Below the pieces are notes generated by a model. The model was given only the letters and a program-made list of their open reading frames with translations, was not told where the DNA came from and did no database searches. A DNA stretch of 64,000 nucleotides from Neisseria brasiliensis (GTDB lineage Bacteria > Pseudomonadota > Gammaproteobacteria > Burkholderiales > Neisseriaceae). The stretch spans positions 2,108,001-2,172,000 of the forward strand of contig NZ_CP046027.1 of the NCBI RefSeq assembly GCF_009671065.1, given 5' to 3'. This document shows positions 60,711-64,000 of this stretch, one piece after another (the stretch's first letter is position 1; each line of letters starts with the position of its first letter). The position numbers and the translations under genes are program-made.

Positions 60711-63700
60711 TGCAAAAACGGGTGTTAAAGATCAAACAAACCAAGGTACTAATGCCATTGCTATCGGTAAAGGCGCACAAGCCACTGCTGTAGATTCTAT
60801 CTCTATCGGTACTGGTAACTTAGTAAATGCTGAAAATGCGGGTGCGATTGGTGATCTATCTATCGTTTCTGGTGCAGGCTCTTATACTTTGGGTAATGAC
60901 AACGCTGTTGGCTCAAGTTCAGCCAATACTGGCGCGTTTGGTAACAATAACCAAATCGGTGCAACTGCCACTTATGATGACAACGGTAAATTACAACTTG
61001 CTAATGGCTTAGCAGACACTGTTGATGCAACCGGCTCACGTGTAGTAGGTAACAATAATGCCATTACTTCTAAAGATACTTATGTATTGGGTAGCGGCAT
61101 CAATACTGGTGGAGATGGTAAAACTCGATTGGGTGAAACCGTTGCTAACTCAGTGTATTTAGGTAATGACAGCTCGGTCACTGCAGGTGCAGGCTCTGTT
61201 ACAGAACAGGGCAAAGGTACGCTATTTAACGCATCGAAAAACGCTACTGCGGCAGGAGCGACCACTACCGGCGGTGCAACCGGCACAGTAAGCACAGCTA
61301 AAGTGAATGGCATCAGCTACAGTACTTTTGCTGGTCAAACAGCCGTGGGCGCCGTTTCAGTTGGTGCTGCTGGCGCAGAGCGCCGTATTCAAAACGTTGC
61401 AGCCGGTGAAATCTCATCTACCTCGACTGATGCGATTAACGGTAGCCAACTTTACCTTACTCAAGATCGTTTAGGTAATGTTGCTAAGGCAGTTGTAAAT
61501 AACTTTGGTGGTAATGCAGCCTTAAATCCTGATAAACAAGGCGATATTACGTTTACCAATATTGGTGATACTGGTAAAAATAATATTCACGATGCCATTA
61601 AAGCTGCCAAATCTACGGTAGCTGCTGGTACGAATGTGACTGATGTTGTTGCTACAGGTAATGCGGATGGTTCCAAAACTTATACTGTTAATGCCAATGG
61701 CACAACTGTGAGCAATGGTTCTGAGGCTGTAACAGTTCTCGCCGGTAAAAAAGATAAGCAGAACGTGACCGATTACAAAGTTGATTTGTCACAAGCTTCT
61801 AAGGATTCTTTGGCCAAAGCGGATACTGCTGTCCAAGAATTGACTACTTCGGTGAACGGAAACAATGTTGAAACTTTGAATCAAAGTAACAAGGACATTG
61901 GTTTTGTAAACGGCACTGGTACAACTGCACGTGCTTCAGGCTCTGACATTACCTTTGATGTGAATAAGAGCGGTTTGACAACCGATGAAGCAGGTAAAGT
62001 TACCGCGAATACTGCAGGTGATAATTTTGCAACTGCAGCAGATGTTGCCAATGCTATTAATGAGGCAGCTGAGCGCACTGAAAAAACTACTACAGTGGTA
62101 AACGGCAGCAATACTCATGTTCAATCTAAAGTTGATGGTAACAACACTGAATACACCGTTAGTGCAGACAAAGCGACGGTATCAGTAAGCGATGCATTGA
62201 AGAAAACAGAAACGTCTGTTACAGATGCGACTACAAAAGCAGTGACCACGGATTACGCACTGGATTTGTCTGATGCAACTAAAGCACAAATCGCCAAAGA
62301 AGAAAGCGTTGTAGCCGGTGATAACGTAACCGTCACCGAAGATGGCACCAACGACACAGGTGGCAAAAAGTATAAAGTCGCATTGAAAAATAACCTAAAC
62401 TTAGGCAACACTGGTTCTGTAACCACAGGCAACACCACCATCAACAACGATGGCTTAAAAGTTGGCGATGTTACCGTAACCAACGCCCCTGTTACTGTAA
62501 ACGGCACTACTGTTAATAACATCAATGATTCCATCAACCAAACTGCAATTCAAGCATTTAAACCACTAACCTTTGCAGGCGACAGTGGTAATAATGTTAC
62601 TCGTAAGTTGGGTGAAACCGTTAATGTTAAAGGTGGTGTAACTGATGCCACTAAGCTTTCAGATGGCAACATTGGCGTGGTAGCTAATGGTAGTGACACT
62701 TTGGATATCAAATTAGCCAAAGATATCACGGTTGACAGTGTTAAAGCAGGGAATACCACCATCAACAACAATGGTATAACCATCACAGATGGTCCAACCA
62801 TTACCAAAGAGAAAGTGGATGTTGCGGGTAATAAAATCACCAATGTGAAAGCAGGTGAAAAACCAACTGATGCGGTCAACGTAAGTCAGTTGGAAAAAGC
62901 CCAAAAAGCAGCGACTACCAAAGTTGAAGGTGATCAGGGTGTAACTGTTACCCCTAAGGACAACGGAGACGGCAGCAAAACTTATATCGTGGCCGCTAAA
63001 ACCGACGGTGTGACCACCAAAGTTGATGAAGCAGGCAATATTGCCGCTGTAACCAGCGACATTACTGCGGACGACAAAGGTGTTTCTAGCGCAACGACCC
63101 CGACTGCATTGGCCACCGCAGGTGACGTAGCCGAAGCCATTAACGCTTCAGGCTTCAACGTTAAATCAGGCGGTAACAAAGCTGATGGTGACGAAGCCGA
63201 AGCAACCTTGATTAACCCAGGCGAAGAAGTTGAGTTTAACGCAGGTAAGAACCTGACTGTTAAACGCGTAGGCAACGTATTTACTTACGCTACTGCAGAT
63301 GATGTTGAGTTCAATACTGTTAAAGCAACTACAGTGACTACTGGTGACGCCACCCTGAATTCAGACGGCCTGACCATTAACAATGGTCCGAGCGTAACGA
63401 AGACAGGTATTGATGCAGCTGGCACCCAAATCACCAATGTGAAAGCAGGTGAAAAACCAACTGATGCGGTCAACGTAAGTCAGTTGGAAAAAGCCCAAAA
63501 AGCAGCGACTACCAAAGTTGAAGGTGACCAAGGTGTAACTGTTACCCATGAAGTAAGTAAAGAGGACGGCAGCACCACTTACACCGTGGCGGCTAAAACC
63601 GACGGTGTGACCACCAAAGTTGATAAAGCAGGCAATATTGCCGCTGTAACCAGCGACATTACTGCAGACGACAAAGGTGTTTCTAGCGCAACGACCCCGA

Positions 63701-64000
63701 CTGCATTGGCCACCGCAGGTGACGTAGCAGAAGCCATCAACAATTCTGGTTTTACTTTGACCGCTCAAGGTGAAAATGGCTCATTGGTAAAACCGGGTTC
63801 AACAGTTGATATGAAAAATACTGATGGCAATATCGTGATCAGTAAATCAGCTGATAGTAATGATGTTGTTTACAATCTTGCTAAAAACATTACCGTTGAC
63901 AGCGTTAAAGCCGGTGATACCACCATCAGTAATGAGGGTGTTAAGAACGGTGACACCAGCCTGACTAAAGATGGCATTACCATCAATAACGGTACAGCAG
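60664..64000 (+). CDS. YadA-like trimeric autotransporter adhesin, continuation in second frame, truncated by the window end
   Basis: The frame is open from 60613 to the end of the window with no stop; an ATG at 60664 is the first ATG, but the true start is probably that of the preceding fragment. Head repeats run to about 61350, then the neck (RRIQNVAAGEISSTSTDAIN followed by GSQLYL, near 61380-61455) leads to a long stalk. The stalk has repeating modules with DAVNVSQLEKAQKA and TTKVEGDQGVTVT. The membrane anchor would lie beyond 64000. Total length would exceed 1580 residues. Confidence 0.85.
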   Translation, partial: MTPILIGVDSIAIGSNAKTGVKDQTNQGTNAIAIGKGAQATAVDSISIGTGNLVNAENAGAIGDLSIVSGAGSYTLGNDNAVGSSSANTGAFGNNNQIGATATYDDNGKLQLANGLADTVDATGSRVVGNNNAITSKDTYVLGSGINTGGDGKTRLGETVANSVYLGNDSSVTAGAGSVTEQGKGTLFNASKNATAAGATTTGGATGTVSTAKVNGISYSTFAGQTAVGAVSVGAAGAERRIQNVAAGEISSTSTDAINGSQLYLTQDRLGNVAKAVVNNFGGNAALNPDKQGDITFTNIGDTGKNNIHDAIKAAKSTVAAGTNVTDVVATGNADGSKTYTVNANGTTVSNGSEAVTVLAGKKDKQNVTDYKVDLSQASKDSLAKADTAVQELTTSVNGNNVETLNQSNKDIGFVNGTGTTARASGSDITFDVNKSGLTTDEAGKVTANTAGDNFATAADVANAINEAAERTEKTTTVVNGSNTHVQSKVDGNNTEYTVSADKATVSVSDALKKTETSVTDATTKAVTTDYALDLSDATKAQIAKEESVVAGDNVTVTEDGTNDTGGKKYKVALKNNLNLGNTGSVTTGNTTINNDGLKVGDVTVTNAPVTVNGTTVNNINDSINQTAIQAFKPLTFAGDSGNNVTRKLGETVNVKGGVTDATKLSDGNIGVVANGSDTLDIKLAKDITVDSVKAGNTTINNNGITITDGPTITKEKVDVAGNKITNVKAGEKPTDAVNVSQLEKAQKAATTKVEGDQGVTVTPKDNGDGSKTYIVAAKTDGVTTKVDEAGNIAAVTSDITADDKGVSSATTPTALATAGDVAEAINASGFNVKSGGNKADGDEAEATLINPGEEVEFNAGKNLTVKRVGNVFTYATADDVEFNTVKATTVTTGDATLNSDGLTINNGPSVTKTGIDAAGTQITNVKAGEKPTDAVNVSQLEKAQKAATTKVEGDQGVTVTHEVSKEDGSTTYTVAAKTDGVTTKVDKAGNIAAVTSDITADDKGVSSATTPTALATAGDVAEAINNSGFTLTAQGENGSLVKPGSTVDMKNTDGNIVISKSADSNDVVYNLAKNITVDSVKAGDTTISNEGVKNGDTSLTKDGITINNGTA
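62834..63141 (+). repeat. adhesin stalk repeat, unit A
   Basis: About 308 bases nearly identical to unit B at 63428-63738. It runs from AAATCACCAATGTGAAAGC to GACGTAGCCGAAGCCAT. The only cluster of differences is in the PKDNGDGS segment, HEVSKEDGS in unit B, plus point changes. Confidence 0.85.
63428..63738 (+). repeat. adhesin stalk repeat, unit B
   Basis: Second copy of unit A, starting 594 bases further on (198 codons) and three bases longer. In-frame spacing means that recombination between the units would add or remove stalk modules without breaking the frame. Confidence 0.85.

Noticed and set aside
62834..63738. Repeats considered as a CRISPR-like array
   Set aside because: Units are about 300 bases, in frame and translate to autotransporter stalk modules; no short repeats with unique spacers.

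Overview
The window comes from a Neisseria species or close relative in the Neisseriaceae. The DNA uptake sequence core GCCGTCTGAA occurs dozens of times on both strands, mostly as the 12-mer AGGCCGTCTGAA (the AG-DUS dialect) rather than the ATGCCGTCTGAA form dominant in N. meningitidis and N. gonorrhoeae. DUS pairs in inverted orientation serve as intergenic hairpins and probable terminators. Other neisserial marks are a dRS3-type repeat pair, a MITE with GAGACCTTTGCAAAA ends, monomeric isocitrate dehydrogenase, and PilW.

Layout. 0-10 kb: cell-wall elongation genes (mrdA-rodA), marC, a MetE-like protein, an aldehyde dehydrogenase, a GNAT protein, a riboflavin gene (ribBX) carrying an N-terminal helix-turn-helix domain, and a DUF4230 protein. 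10-16 kb: uraA, cmk-rpsA-ihfB, zapE, ndk. 16-25 kb: the conserved block rlmN-pilW-rodZ-like-ispG-hisS-yfgM-der, with a pseudouridine synthase inserted on the other strand and no bamB. 25-29.6 kb: hfq, mnmM-like, sirB2-like, folK, a deoxynucleoside kinase, bcp, xerD and a Mop-domain protein. 29.6-30.9 kb: an intact IS3-family element with a 3-bp target duplication. 31-43 kb: recN, a glycerate module (glxK and gntP-type permease divergent from a CdaR-type regulator), nadK, ubiJ, an SDR protein, a LOG protein, a TetR regulator, murB and a MATE pump. 43-53.5 kb: icd, tRNA-Ser(GCU), rluE, a DUF4198 protein, upp, grxD, rRNA and tRNA methyltransferases, and suhB.

The last 10 kb is different. A TolC-like gene is cut by a second copy of the IS, with the rest of the gene deleted. 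adhC carries a +1 frameshift in a G7 tract. dps has both a frameshift and a premature stop. After mpl and an AT-rich stretch with a (TAA)9 microsatellite, a very large YadA-like trimeric autotransporter begins. It also contains a frameshift and runs off the window end.

Most of the window is ordinary core genome. No CRISPR array, prophage or recognisable defence system was seen. The items most worth following are the HTH-RibBX fusion with a palindrome over its -35 box, the (TAA)9 tract ahead of the adhesin (an arrangement resembling nadA phase variation), the MITE that has landed in DUS sites twice, and the run of broken genes between 53.7 and 60.7 kb.
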